Of a DNA stretch of 64,000 nucleotides, positions 46,701 to 62,400 are shown piece by piece; within the stretch, counting starts at the first letter, position 1, and each line of letters begins with the position of its first letter. Position numbers and translations under genes: made by a program. The stretch comes from Glandiceps talaboti. Its lineage: Eukaryota > Hemichordata > Enteropneusta > Spengelidae. A model generated the notes under the pieces. That model was not told the origin of the DNA, made no database searches, and was given only the letters and a program-made list of their open reading frames with translations. The stretch is taken from NCBI RefSeq assembly GCF_964340395.1, contig NC_135555.1, positions 11,993,246 to 12,057,245 of the forward strand, written 5' to 3'.

Positions 46701-49700
46701 ATCTGTTACCAAGGATTCCCTAGCGAAAAACCCCAGACTTGCGAAATATAATGTAGACAGTCATTTTCTGTTGGGCAGGATGGGACATTTATGAGGGCAT
46801 AGGCCCATAAACGTGTGTCGTGAAAAATATATGATGCTAGTGTGTATTGTAATGCACATACCGGTCTATGTCTTGTTTCTAAAGTTATGGGACAAACATA
46901 CAAAAAGTAGTTAACAGCTGATTTCATTCCCAAGTGGAAACAAATGCAAACAAGAAACCATGAATAAAGAGAGAATAGTTTATTGCCTGCAAGTCAAATG
47001 TAGCCCTGGGGTGTACGCTGATATTCCCATTTGGCAGTATTCATCCAAATGTACCATTTAGGTTCCATATTGAACCTGTAAAAATGTCAGAAAAAACAGT
47101 TACTTGGTTACTTCATGTTCTCTGTAGTGATCTGAGATGTAATATAATGTTGTATTTTTTTTTCAGTTTTGATGGAGATGCAAGTGTCAATTCAGTGCAA
47201 TCACCAGCCAGTACTAGATTGAGAGACTTGGTGAAAAATGTCACGGAGCGTGCCAAGAAGATTAGGAAGAGTGAGGTCCATCCAGCAGTGACTTCAGCGG
47301 CATCAGAACCATCAACATTAGCTCCACCAACTCGTAAGTACCATTACAATTTATAATCATTAACTGAGACACTTATTAGAGACTGAAGTACCCATCAGAA
47401 TGTTAAAAATACAATTCCAACTTTGAGTTGAGAGAAACATGAAGCAGAAACCCATGAATGCTGTTTTTCAAGTGTGGATCCACACTGTATGTTATTTTAA
47501 GTAGCCCAAGTAGAGAAAATTCAATTTTCGAAAATTAGATGAGTATTGTTTCACATTTAGACATGTCATAACAAATCACTTGTCAAAGGGTAATGCGAAT
47601 ACTGTTGCTCACACAGAAATAGCAACTAAAAGTTGGTTAATTTTCAGTATAAAATTTGGAAGTAGGTTTCTGTCATAATTAGTAGTAATTACTATGTCAT
47701 GCCTGAGGATAGGGTAGGAAGCTAATGTTATAATTTAAGAGCTTTCTAGATGTGTGTACTTGGACAAAAACATGACCTTGCCTTGCAGATATCATGAGAT
47801 CAATAGCATTGCAAGTAACAATAGTATATTGAGCAAGAAGTTGAAAGCTACTGCAAGAATAAAGAATATTCGTGGACTCGCTGGGTTTATATTATCAAGT
47901 TAAAATTCTAGAGTCAAAAAATTTTTTTAAGCAAATTTTTAAGCAAATTTTAAATTCTCACTGATATCTAATCAGCCTTGTCAACGGTGAACTACAATGG
48001 GGCTGTTAAGTTAAAAGCTGACATGACAACATCTGTAACTTTAAGAAATTTAAAAGAATTCTATCTGGCAAGATAAATGAAATACCCCTGTGTTGTTCAT
48101 ATGCTGGAACATGGCAGTGGCTGTCATCACATTGTCAGCTCAATTAACCCATAATAAGCAATACTGTAACACGCTTACCATATGTAGAATACATCAGGAA
48201 TAACATATATATTGTCATGAAAATATTTTACATTGAAACTCCAACTCTTTCCACTAACACCAAAAGTTTGAATTGTATGTGTGAAAATGTCAAAAAATGT
48301 TCTGAATGTTTGTCAGTTAATATAGTGCTTTTTTTGAATATCATGATATTGTAATAGTGGTTATGATACTTTTTTATGATTTATGGACTGTTATAGTTTT
48401 GGATTGGTAATAACAGATACAGCAATAAATTGGGCATTAATAGTTGTTTGACAAGATCTATTCTTTGTATTTTATCTCATTCCAAAACTGTCTATGATCA
48501 TAAATTGCATCATTTGTAACCTTCTGGCTACAATCTACACTAATGGTGTTTGCTGTATTTGAATACAGTTCATGGATTTTACTTCGCTGTATTGATAGTC
48601 TGCCTTCAGAACACATACAGAGAATTAAAGCAATATGTCATGATTTACTTATGTCACGATTTACCTTTAGTTTCACGTAACCTAATAGTCTGTTTGAACA
48701 GTTGACATTCCCATGTTTTCCTCACGGAATACTAGGGATAACTCTTATTTCTGCACCTTTCAAAAAGGGAGAAGTTACCTTTAAACAACTTCGGTCTAAC
48801 ACAGCAATTGTTTCCCAAAGTATTAAAAATTGTGATATTTCACAATTATCTGATTCAGTGTGACAGCATCTAGTAAGTAAGTTTGTATATTCTCCCTACT
48901 AGACAATTCTAAATTGTATTTTTGCACTAATCACAGCAGTGTGTGGAATGTAGCCTATGGGAATAGGTTGCATAGCATTCTATTACTGTAAAACGTGCTT
49001 TAGTCAGACATGTTAACAATTACATAACATATTTTCAAGTCATTCATTGCATCAGTATGAATATTTATCTCGGACAATTGTCCAGTTTACATTTTTTTTT
49101 TTGAAAATTATCAAAAATCATGCTATTTTATATAATCGAAACATAATCAACTTTTTTTGAGGAAAAATTGTTATTTTATACAATATACAACTATTCAGCA
49201 TCTTTTTTCAAAATATTGACAAATCAGTTATTTTGCTAAGGTGGGTAAGTAACTAAAATTTACCTGCATTCACTGGCCATTTAACCAGGTGGGTTAATTT
49301 CCCCACTGAAATTATCATATGGTACATAGGTATTGAAATCTATGTAAACTTTATCCAACTTCCCATTTCTGGTACCAGAGTTCCTAAATCTTTGCAAAAT
49401 AAAACACTTCAAATTATTTGAAGATATGAAAAAAATATCAGAGCTGCTAATTTTTAATACACAATAGTGTCATAATCGAAGTACTCATACCTTTTTAAAA
49501 TATAACACAGTAAATTATACAAATATTTGAAAATTTTGAAAACTAAAAAAAAATGAGAAGAACTATTAATTGTCATACACTGAGTGTCATAATTTGTTTG
49601 AATGGTATTGTAATGGAGGACGATAAGGTGGGTTAAATAATCTGCATAATGTCTGATAGGCCAACTGAAAACACAATCTTAGTAGCAGATGATTGCAATC

Positions 49701-52700
49701 CAAAAACCTATCACCATACACTAGTATCAGCCTTATTCAATTTGTATGCAGTATTCCTTCCCTCAGGTGCCATGTCCATAGAACATGGAATATTTATGAA
49801 CATCATAGGATTGCTCTTAGATCATATCAGTACTCTCGACAGACACTCAGAGAGCTTTTTGATCAAGACATTCACAATCATTTGATACTGAATGATGCAT
49901 GTAACCATAAGCTAACTAGTTGTTTAGTGAGTTCAAAGATTCAAACACAGCAAAAGTGGGCATGAAAGTGTTGTAGACACAGCTGAAGTGAGCATGATAG
50001 CATTGTTAACAAGTGGTCTGGGCAGGATGATCCAAATTCTTATCACAAGTACTATCCCAGTCAAACTTGATAAAAAATTCATGGAAGAGAAACAGAGTCG
50101 AAAAGATTGATGGATGGAAGCTGATATAAACACCATAGAGATTTGATGAGCGGGACAGTGTAGTTAAACAGTGTCAAAAGTAATTGTAAAGTGTGTAATG
50201 ACATGCAAAGCAGAAACATCCCCCGAGATCCTACGGCTAGTCATCACTTGGTAATACCATCCGGCTATAGGCCATTGCTAGGCAATATAACCGGGCAGAT
50301 TAAATACATTTAGGCATACTATCACATGGCAGCTAGGCGACCTCTACTTAGATTGTGTTTGCCTGTATAACCACACATGTTGTAGCATTTGACATGTTGA
50401 GAGAGGACGTTACAATGTAATCACCGATTTCATTCCAAGTGGAAGATTGCGTTCATGAACATAGAGCTGAATGAAAATCCTGGTATATTTTTTGTGGAGG
50501 GTGAGATGTTTTCTTTTTAAATTTTTCCTTAAAAATGTCTGTTCTAGACTAGTTCTGTTAACTGTATTGCCACGTAAATTGAACATTTTCTAGAAATCCT
50601 ATCGCAGGTTGAGTAGGTGGTACATATTGCTTCATGACAGATAGTGTATAGTTAGATATATTTCCCATTCATGATACATGCTTCTTTGCTCATTTTTTTC
50701 TGTATTTTTTGTCAAAGTTCAAATTCTCGTTATATTTTGAAATATTTTAGTTACAGAGGTATAATATAAAACTGTCCAAATTGTCGTAAAACTGGTGATA
50801 TGCAACTTCGTGAGAGATTTTAAATTCATTAAATTATTATTTTTAAATATTTGTTATGATGTGTGTTTTCCATTGAAGATATATGTTCCTTTGCACTTCT
50901 CCTTTTTTAAATGCTTCAGTTTGAATTTCCGTGTTTGAAATTTAAAAAGAATGTTCAAAGTGATGTATTAATATAAAACATTCAGTCAGTCTAATTTGCT
51001 ATAAAACTGACAGCTTTACAACAGGATCAATTTTTAATACATAATGTGTTTCTATGTATATTTCTTTCTTCTGTAATTTAATGCACGGTTGAATTTTTCT
51101 GTTTTCTCAGAACATAAATGAATTTTGCAGAAGAGTATAAATAATTTCATATACTAGTATATAATATAAAACTGTCCAGTTTTTATAAAAGAAATCATCA
51201 GTAAAGCATAGATATATGGTATGACTGTTGACATTTAAGATTTTAACAGTGTCATGTGGATAATAAACCATTTTGCAGTGGCAGCATTTAAGTGGAATAT
51301 ATCACAGTTTACACTGTTTGGAGTTAAATATTTTATGGTGTAGACAAACAGAAAGAAGAATCTAAAGACAGATGTTTGAATTGTAAAAAGGGTTTTGATA
51401 AATTGGTAATTTTATACTCGCACCAAATGAATGTGTATGGTAAACATGGAATATGGTCATTTATAAATTATATGTCATTGCTCATGAAAATAAATTTTAT
51501 ATGAAATCCTCCGGGTACTAGTAATACGAATGAAACTAATTTTAATAGTCACATTGATCAATATTAATGCCATGTATTATTAAATATTATTGCTTTTCTG
51601 TTTGTTTCATGGTCAAAGCATTTGATTATTTAACATCCACAAGTTCATAAACATAGCAAGATCTCATCACTCTCGGTTCAAATTATCAACAGTTATAGAC
51701 ATCTATGTGACTCACTTATCAATGAAGTTTTATGAGCAACAGAAAAGCCACATATTTCTTTACCAACATGTTACAGCTGAGAAACAATTAGTTTCCATGG
51801 TAACCAATAGCTGGAAATCAAATTTAAGTAGTCTGGTATGGATTGTCTTATCAATATTTGACTAAATTTTGACTATTTCATTACTTTGTAGCTCGTCCTC
51901 CCAAGCGGAATCGATTAGATTCCTTTGCTCCGAGTTCTCTAGCAGAGGACATCGAAGACATCAGATATGTAGGGAAAGGCTGTTGTAAGCTACAGCTGCC
52001 AAACTTTGTCAAGAGGTTGAAATTTCAGTCTAGTGATGGTGTGATTGACTCCTCAGGTCAGTTTCAAACCATGTTAACTTTGTCATGTCTTTCCTTTTTT
52101 TACTGTCACTTACTCTGTAGTTACATTATATATCCGCAATTGACCCCTGGGGCATTCCCATTGATGACCGTATGGGGAGGGTCCACAGGAAAGGGGTATT
52201 TTTTTTGTGCTCATAAGGTATGAGAAAGGATATTCTTTTCTGAGCTGAAAGATTTTGGAAAACCCTGACAAACTGGACCAGTAGATTTGTTTCAATTTTA
52301 GCTCAGAGTACTTCTATAATTGTTCCAAAATAATTCTTGCAATTGTTAAAAATAAACTTTCATTTCTCAAAAACAAATTTGATTGGGTTTTAGCTATTTC
52401 ATCATAAAAACTGTCATCTGCATGTATCATAGACCTGTATGGAATCTATTTTGTGTGATGCAGCTGGAGTCTCTTCGGGGAGGGGGTATGAAAACAGTTT
52501 AGTAATGAGGTCTCAGCGGAGACTCTTCGTATCAATTCACACAGAGTTGTATACAACATGAACATAATAGAAGTTATTCAGTGTCAGGTCCTAGCCGACA
52601 TTCCCTCCAATAAGATACATGCCAAATCAAACATGATAGAAATTATTCAGTGTCAGGTCCTAGCTGGCTCTTCACCAGTAAGATACATTAATTACACAAA

Positions 52701-53194
52701 TCAAACATTCTATTTACATATTTGATAATAAATATTGCAGGTAATTGGTGGTTGACATGGTTAAATATCGTATCCATAGCGTTCATCTACAATGCCATAG
52801 TTATATTTCTAAGGGGCATATTTCCAGCAGCCCATGAAGGCAACATTGGGTTCTGGCTAACCTTTGATTATCTGTGTGACTTCATCTACATTACTGATAT
52901 CTTTTTGCACATGAGAATTAAATTTTTATATCATGGCTTATTTGTGGTAAGTATGAAATATTACATGTACTGTAAGCAGTTATAATCAGTTATAGATTGA
53001 ATAATGTATTTTAACACATATTCTGTTTCACCATTTTGCTTTTCTCAATATGAGATACTAAGCCCACATACATGTACATACATACATACATACATACATA
53101 CATACATACATACATACATACATACATACATACATACATACATACATACATACATACATACATACACACACACAGACATACATACATACATACG

Positions 53195-53269
<75 letters not shown>

Positions 53270-56200
53270 CCTTACTCACTTACTTTACTTACTTTGCTTA
53301 CTTACTTCTTTACTTTAAGTGCTGTGTCATGCACATGAACATCTTACAATCCCATCTAGCTGTGCCAGCATCTCACAAACAGAGTCCCCTGCAGGTGTTT
53401 CACTTGATTTATGTGTACTTATTGCATCACTGACAAATAACATACATTCCCATGACATGTACACCCCTTAAAGAACAAACAAACAGCACCAAGAAATTAC
53501 TCAGACAAGATTTCAGGTAGAGGGATGAAGATGAACTCATGCCATGTGCATGCAAACGGGACAGCCGCTAACTAATTCCACTCTCCCCCATTTCCAAATA
53601 ACCATTTAAACTACAAGCATTACAATTCAGGTAATGATAGTAACACTTGATATAAATCAACACTAAAAGTGTTTGCTATGTCAGCCAATCAATCTGATCC
53701 AGTGTGAATTGATCACAGCCTGTCTGTTATGTGAGTCACACTCACCAATTATTGATGCCAGCCAAGATTACAACTGTCGATGTTTGCATAATAATCAGTA
53801 TATAGTCCCATTTTGTACAGTTGTATTAGAAGTGTTCATGTAAGTGGTTTTACAAAAGACAAATGCAAAGAGCGTCAAAACAAAGATATTGTGGTAAATG
53901 TGATGTCATCACCAGAGGATTTCCCATAAACCCATGCAGGAAATCCCAAAAATGGCCAACTGCATGTCAAGTGCTTTATGGCTTTTTTTTTTACAAAATT
54001 TCAAAGTTGACCATTAACAGTCAAAAAAGTTACCATGGTGCTATTTTCTCACCCAGAATCATATGCAAGTTGATTGCAGTAATCAATACAAGTGTACTAT
54101 AGGCAGAAATAAGTCTGACTGAACTTTTCTTTATGTTGATAGCAGTAATCAATACAAGTGTACTAAAGGTAGAAATAAGTCAGACTGGACTTTTGCTTCA
54201 CACAATATAGCTAGTACAGTGTTTTTGTCACTAAGTTTTCTGATAAACACTTGCATGTTGTAGGAGAACCCAGCCATTTTCAATTAAAGATGGTATAATC
54301 TTAATTACCCATTTTGTACTGAAGTTCCATTGCTGTACAAAGTATTGACATTTCTATGTACTATTTAACTGATTTTAATATCCCTCTGTTACCAGTATTC
54401 CCAAACTTAATTTGTAAAAACATCATGCATTATTAGTAAGACAATGAATTACATGATGATAGCTTTTTCTAAAAATAAAGTGTCAGGAAAATTGTATTTT
54501 CAATGCATATATACATTGTCACACCTGTTCCACTGTAATGATTTATTTCCAAGTCACTGAATCACTTTCTTATCATGTTATTGAGATGCATATATTCACT
54601 GTCCATTTAGAAGTCTTGATGTTAAAGCTACCAATGATGTGTGTATGCATAGTTTTTCAATCCTGGTCAACCTCAATCACCAGATGAAGGTATATATAAT
54701 GATCTGTCTGTGATAAAAAGAACTTCTTAAGACTGTAATTTCAAGAAGTGTTTTGTAGTTTGATTATCAAACTTGTTGTATATGAGAGCCACTTTCAGCA
54801 GAGTAGATTGAAAAAAAATTGCCCACTCGGACTTATTTCTGCCTTTGCCTTTAGTTACACTCGTATTGATTACTGGAATCAAGTTTAATATAATTTTTGG
54901 TGATAAATTAGCACCTTGCTAACTTTAATAGTCAACTTCAAAATCTTGTAAAGAGATTAATTTGCTGACTTTGACAATTAAGTGTTCAGTCATTTTTTGG
55001 TATTTCCTGCAAAGGTTTATGGGAAACCTCTCACATTTACCATACCTTCTCTGTCTTGATAAGGCTCCATCAATTAAATATTTTGTTTGCCATCCTTGAA
55101 TTTTTCCCAAAATCTACCAGGCAGACAGTGGGAAACAAACACAGAAAAAAAACGAAAGTGCTAGCATGTCATGTAAAATTCACTTTTCTGTTGATCAGTT
55201 TTCCTTTTATACTTAAATCTACTACACAGTTGAAATGTATATAATTATCAAAGTCCAAGGTGTGATTGTCTTAAACAACTATCGAGATTATACATTATGT
55301 AGTTATTCTGAATATATTTGAACGGTCTTTGGCCTTGCGTGGAAATTTTGAGCAAAGCGAAATATGATGTTGTTTTCTCTAAATCTACCTACAAACCTAC
55401 CTACACATGGATGGCAAACAAAGAAATTAATTGATGGTGTCTAAATAATAAATTTTGAATATGGGTGAGTTTGAAGACTCAGGTCTATGTTCTGAAGGTT
55501 GTAGAACAGACACAAGGGGAAACTTATATTTATTTTTTATGGAAAGCCATAAATATTAAATGTTGATGAATTTTGTAAATGAGAATGTAGCTCTTGGCTA
55601 TTAATGATTCATGTATTACTTGGATGACTAACAATATTAATGTGAGAATGAAATGGTGTCTGTAAAATTGTTCATAAAATCTAGAGAGGGGTCGAAGTTA
55701 TTAATAAAATATTACAAAAAAGAGTTCCATAATTCCCCGATTTTGAGTGACGAACTAAAGAATTGTGATGAAAATTTAATGAAATATATTTATCAGTTGT
55801 TTGTGAAAGTGTCGTCTGATATGGATATTGTGGCTAGACACATTAGAAGGCAGGTTGCCATGAGGTAGAGGGTGGGTAACAGTGGATAGAGAGAGAGAGA
55901 GAAGTTGCTTGTAGTGTGGCTAAAATCTGAAAGTCCTTATTTTCAAAGGATAATTAACTAAAAGCTAGAGAGTACAGCAAGCGAATAACAAGGGATATAC
56001 AATTGTGTTGGTGGATATATACAACATCTGTTAATTACTGATATTCATGAGAACATTCTTGAAGTGATCGTTGATGTCTGCGACAGATATATCATATATA
56101 TGAGAGTGAATTAAGTGATAAACAAACCCCTTAACTCATTATTGAAATAATTGAAGGCTGAACATTGCCTAAATCAGAGTAAATTTATTCATTGAATAAA

Positions 56201-56423
56201 ATCAATATCAGTCACTTGTCCCACTTGATAAAGCATGGACTGAAATACCAAAAGACCTAATGAGAACAGCACAGAACGGACAGAAATGGTGGATTGTGAC
56301 AGCTCACCTTTCTGAGGAAGACAGCACATGATGATGACGATGATGATGATGACAACGACAACGACGACGGCGACGACGACAATGGCAACAACGATGATGA
56401 TGATAATGATGATGATGATGTGG

Positions 56424-56466
<43 letters not shown>

Positions 56467-59400
56467 CCCTCTAAGAGAATGGTCCTAGTTTCTATAGGCC
56501 ATCCACTAGGACAATGAGAAAACCACCAATATGATATGTTACATGAAATGTTTATCAAAATTTCACATAAACATAAAAAGTTATCTCTGTTGTTCTCCAA
56601 TGCAATATATGAAATATCATTCACTTATTTCAGTGCTCAGAAATATGAAAACTGTATTGTCTGTCAATTGCCACAAAAAAATTGTGTTATTTAAAAGTTG
56701 TTTGTTGGCTTATCAGTTATAACGTAGCAGGAAAAAACAGCAAACAAATACTAAAAGAAAATAAACTTATCAATTTCAAGTTGCCTAATTTGGTTGAAAA
56801 GCTCAACATGTACTTGAAGTTTGGATTGAATTTGCAAACTAGCTGTGTCTTCAGTGAAGACTTGTTCAATATAGAATTTATATTTCTTGCCACATCTTCC
56901 ATATTTCTTATTTTGACAAAAGGGTGTCTTATATAAATATGAAAGTGTTTGAAAAGCTAACCCAGTAAATTAATATCACTATGAAATGATGGTATTTCCA
57001 GCTTAGAAATTGGAAGTATTTGACTGATATCAGAGGTAGCATGGTTATAAAAGTACGTGTTGAACCTGTGAGTCTTAAAATAGTTCAATCATTATTGTAG
57101 CAAAGCCATAAAGTCAGCTGAAAGACTAGCTAGACCCCCCCCCCCCCAGATAATCGCTATGAAATGTCATCAACCCAATCTAATGTTGAAATGCAAAACA
57201 TTCATATTGTCTTTAACAGCTCTACCATTTCATCTGCCCATGTGGCCATCTGATACATATAAGAAGTAAAGTTAATAGCGCGGAAGCCATCATTACTTTG
57301 AGTTAGACGTTGATAGATTCACATATGAAAATATCAAATTCGATAGATCGATTTATCATTTCACGTGCCCACATGGCCAATATGATTGATGTAAGATTGT
57401 AAAAGTTCACTGAAGCCATCATCATTTTAAAATTCTACATTCACGGGTTTAGCTCCGTTGGGATTTGTTTATCCCTGCAGTACCATGCAAGGTAATCAAG
57501 GAAATCGCAGACAAGTGAGTTGTGTGATCAATTCATCATATGGAGTACAGTTGTCAGTAGGTTGGATTCTTGGATATGTTAAAGTCAACGACTTTGATCT
57601 TAAAGGTACAAAAGTCAAGATCTGAACATTTTTCATGATCGTTGTTGTTTTAAGCGAGAATTACATTAAATTTAGTTTACATTTCATATATAAACAACCA
57701 GTAGGCTTGTTACTCGGGCTGTAAGAATGATTGAATTGTTTTAGTGAATGTTTGGTGTATTTTTTAAGCGGCAAAACTTAAATAAATGTCAGTGTGTAAA
57801 GAATTAATACAGGTAAACAGTCCAGTTCATTGAATCATTTGTCAACAAATCCCTTACCAAAATGCATGATACTTAACTGTAAGAATATTAGAAGTATACG
57901 TTTGCATCAAATAAGTATGATAAAAGTATACTTGAAATCTATTTTAAGTATATTAGAAGTATACTTATTTATACCAAGTGTGATAAAGTATATAGAATTT
58001 GGAACAATAAAACTATACTTTAAATATACTTTATAGCAATGTATATACTTTTAGTAATTTTGTAGGATATTGGTAAAATATACTTAAAATATACTTTATA
58101 GCAATGTATATACTTATAGTAAGTTTTTAGGATATTGGTAAAATATACTTAAAGTATACTTTATAGCAATAGTATATACTTATAGTAAGTTTGTAGGATA
58201 TTGGTAAAATATGCTTAAAGTAAACTTTATAGCAGTTATATATACTTGTTGTAAGTTTTCAGGATGTTGATAGGGTTTGATCACAAGATGATTATATGTA
58301 TACATCAACAATAAAAACAAGAAATCAATGAATTAAGCAAAAATAAGTCTCCTGTGAAAATTTCCAGATTTACAGTAGTCAAAACTTTTGGAAACCCTTT
58401 GAGTTGAGTTTTGTTTTGTTGAGACCATCCAGTTCTCATTTGTGCTTTTATTTAGCATATATCCACCACAGAACACATTTTTACGAACACACAATGCATA
58501 AATGTCATATAAAAAATGTTATTGAGCACAGAGTTACTACTACTTCAAACCATCCCTTTCATGAATCTGAACTCTCATATATACATTTTATAACTTTTAA
58601 AGAAAAAAGGTTTGGTGTATTTTAATGGGTAAAAAATTATAATAGTGAAATGTTACAGTACTGCTACTGGGAGAAATATGTTAAATTCTTTACATATCTT
58701 AGTAAAGAAGTGAGACTAAGATAAATGTCACCTTATTCAGCTCTATCAGGTACGTGTGAAGTAATAGCAGATAGCATGACATAACACGTCGGGCATAATC
58801 TTTACATCTGACAGGATTGCATGGATATCAGAAAGGGGATCTAAAATAATACCGTAAGATTTTGGTACAAATGTTGTTGTACAACAAAACTCATTTTAAA
58901 GCTAACTAAATCAGAGACATGACATTTGGATACTAAGAAACCATGTACATGATACTCCCCTAGGGGATTGTAATCAGGAGGAACATACTGCAAAGATCAA
59001 GTTAGAGACAAAAATTACAAAGCTGGTAATCTTCACTTGAAGCTATAGGCTATCTAGAGACTCATATATATCTTGTTCAGATGCTGTGGAAAACAGTCTT
59101 TACATCAATCTTAAGGTAAAGCTACAGTAGACATGTTTAATGCTCATGTTTCAGATATTACTACGGAAATCATGCCATCGGCAAATTAAGATAGACACAA
59201 ACTAACACTGTTGTTAATTGATGCATGTGATACACGTAGATTACACAAGTGGATGATAGAGGTGCCTTGGTTATGTGAATATGATCTCCCTGCAATCAAG
59301 ATAGTATGTAAACACCGAATGAGGTTGAATGTGCCATCACTTGAGAAAAACTTGCCATCAGAAATTCCACTGTACTCTGACTGTAAACAAGACATGCTCA

Positions 59401-62400
59401 CTATCAGAGATACCATCCTACTGTATATATACATCCCCCAGGGGCGGTACCAGTTGCCAGCTCTGGTACGGCTGTCTGGCCAATACTGCTAATGCCAGAC
59501 CCCATTTTAGACCTATTTTGACCAAATACCAACACTCCATTTTAGACCATTACAGGTTTTCAGAAGACTTTAGACCAAAACAGTTCCATATTTAAGGAAA
59601 TGGTGGATCGCAATATGTAGTTTTTCACTCTTGTATTTTTTCCCTCAGGAGGCACTGAACATATTGGGCACAATTAATAGCACACTTATGATTTGGTAGA
59701 CAATGGACCACATTTTAGACAAAGCAAAATAAAAAATAATGTAGAATGGACCCTATGTTAGACTATTTTAATTCACCTCTACACTGGTGTATATGAGAGG
59801 AGGCAGAACCAGAACACAAGTGTAACTGTCACCTTTCAATAATGGAGATTTATATACTTTGTTGTATATGTAAAAATATGGTGTGTGTGATACTTATTGC
59901 ATGTACAGTACATAAAAAACTTGACTAAACATCTAAACTCATCTTTCTATCAACAGACAGACAAAACGCTGATGAGGAAACATTACACACAGACTTCACA
60001 GTTTAAGGTAGGTGATAGTGATACCAAACAATTATGTAATGTGTCATTCTATATTATTTTGACATCTACAATAGCTGTGACTGCAGGGGTATAATTTCTT
60101 TGTAAGTGTGTGATGAAGATAAAATACACATTGGCTGACCATCCGATTGGCCCAGTGGCACACTTTTTATAAAAATAAAACTTGTTAATATAGCCCTTTT
60201 TTTGTTCGGTCGTGAATTTCAACGGCATGAATTTGTTCAAGTATGATGTTTCATCACACATGACTGAGCAAGGATCTATTCTTTACTGCTACACCATGGT
60301 TTAATCCCTACAACATGTATATCCACATTATCAGTGATCAACTGCTATGCCTCTGGGCTTTCACTTCTGTTACTTAGTCCTTAATGGCCACCAAGTAATC
60401 AAGTGAGGTCTTATTATATGTAGCTCCCAGATCATCTACTCAGACTCTTGTTGTAATGATCTCCACATTTTTTTCTTTGCCAAGCAATGCAGGGAGCGTT
60501 ATCATTGTTTTTGAAAATAAGAAATTGTTGCTGTTGTGTTGCTATGGTGAAATTATCACTGTGGGAAAATTCTCACTGATTTATTGCCTGTGTGTTGCTG
60601 TTATGTTACTGTGGGGTAATTCTCACTTGTGTTGGTATGCAAAAATAGACATCAGATATTAAGAGTTAGTATAGTAGTTTCAATATTTTGGTTTGAAATG
60701 TTGTGGCATCATGATTTTGCTGATGATTTGAAAGTGTTTCAATTGCCTTATCGTTAATGCGCAAGTAACCTGTAAGGAAAGAAACCCCATTTAAGGAAGA
60801 ACGCACCTCAGAGACCAATTTATTGAAAAATCAATGTTCTTTGATCATTGGTAACTTTGGCATATAAAAGCTTGATCTTAGTGTTTTTGAAATGGCGAAA
60901 GAAATTTTTTTGTTCACTGTCTACTCTGCAAGGATCGTCAGTCCAATATTTTCCATACTATAAACATTTTTAGACTTTGTTTTCAATTGTAAAATTTTGC
61001 ATGGTGAACCCTCTTATTTTTTCTTAATTTCAATTAATTAAGAATGAGAATTAATTAATTTAGAATGGGCATGACTTTTACTTCAGGTGTTAATTGAAAA
61101 TAATGCATTTTTCTCTTTTTACAAGATTGACATGTTGTCCTTGTTGCCATTGGATTTGATATATCTGAAAGTTGGTCCCTATGGTTACAGTACATTCCTT
61201 AGACTACCTAGGCTACTGAAGGTGAGTATAAGGCTACCTAGGCTATCGATTTGAATTTTGCTTTCAAACTGATAATTAACATGGTAACTTTACTATTTCT
61301 ACATCTCCACTGTGTGTGGCACCATATTAGTTGTTTCTGTTACATTTTCAGGTGTCTCGGTGTGTGTAAAAAGATTGTCACATGAGTGAAATACCAATAT
61401 TAAGGCAACGTCATTTGTAATGTAATTTGTAATTTCTAAAATACTTTAGATTTGTTTCTCAACCTTGTTGTCATGTTACAGGTGCAGACTTGGGTTGAAT
61501 TTACTGAGAAGTTTGAAAACAAATCAAAATCTGCATGGACATTCAGGTAATATGACAACTTGATTTCTTCTCCTAAATATTCATGTTCTGTTTTTTTCAC
61601 CTGCAAATTTAGTAATAAGTAGCACATTGTACATTCTGTATGTTGAATCTAATCTACTTTTATCTTCGTAGAGTGACTAAAACTATTGGCTATATGTTGT
61701 ATATGATTCATTTGAATACCTGCTGTTATTATGCCATATCAGTGTGGGAAGGAATCAATTCCAATGGTTGGGTATGGGATGGTGAAGGAAACAGGTTAGT
61801 AATACATTCAGGACAGTTGTCCTTTTTTGTGTGCATTCTGATATGTCAGGTAGATGTTGTAGCTGGTTGGTTTCTGTAACCAGCCCATCACATCATATAA
61901 TAATACTGTTAGTTTTACAATAGGGCTTTCCCACACTGCTCAAAGCACTTGGCAATTATTACCCCTGGCATGGAGCTATTGCAGCACAGCAGCCTTTCAA
62001 CTCAATTCCCTTGGGACAGTACAATCCATTGCAGCCTCTGTATAAGCCTATAAGATTAATGCATTCACATTACAACCTTTATCCTACCAGATCCCCAATT
62101 ATACAGCTGGGTTGACTAGCACAATCATGGTTCAAATATTGCCCAAAGACATTAGCTATTCAAAAAAACCCAGCAACAACAAGGCTCAAACCTGTTGCTT
62201 GCAGATTCCAAGTTAGCCACTCTATTCAACCATCATGACTCCATGCAACCACAATCAATGTACAAATGTGTATAATTGAGAGACTAATTTATCAAATCAT
62301 GTGTAGAATTTTCTTTTATTTGAAATATGATTCCTTCCACATTGTGATTTATCTGTTGTTCAATTATAGATACATTCGATGTTGTTACCGAGCAACAAAG

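Larger units (their letters stand above)
44154..47166. other. CNG beta intron 3
   Basis: Holds a minisatellite (45526-45870, with an outlying unit at 45288) and a foldback element (46005-46133). No conserved exon recognised. Confidence 0.6.
52947..59956. other. CNG beta intron 6 (7 kb)
   Basis: The largest visible intron. Contains CATA and CA satellites (53081-53310), two inverted copies of repeat family A, a GAT/GTT microsatellite block (56328-56466), a local duplication (57224-57432) and a minisatellite (58016-58260). No conserved exon was seen; the flanking exons join in phase between S2 and the short S2-S3 linker exon. Confidence 0.6.

Noticed and set aside
53004-53338. Open frames rich in Tyr-Ile-His or Cys-Val
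   Set aside because: Products of CATA and CA repeats inside the CNG beta intron.
55653-55868. 71-codon frame with a plausible soluble-protein composition
   Set aside because: No recognisable family, no flanking splice signals forming a gene; lies in a CNG beta intron.
56304-56624. Gln/His-rich frame on the minus strand
   Set aside because: Arises from GTT and GAT microsatellites antisense to a CNG beta intron; no splice context or conservation, unlike the UBA2 poly-Gln.
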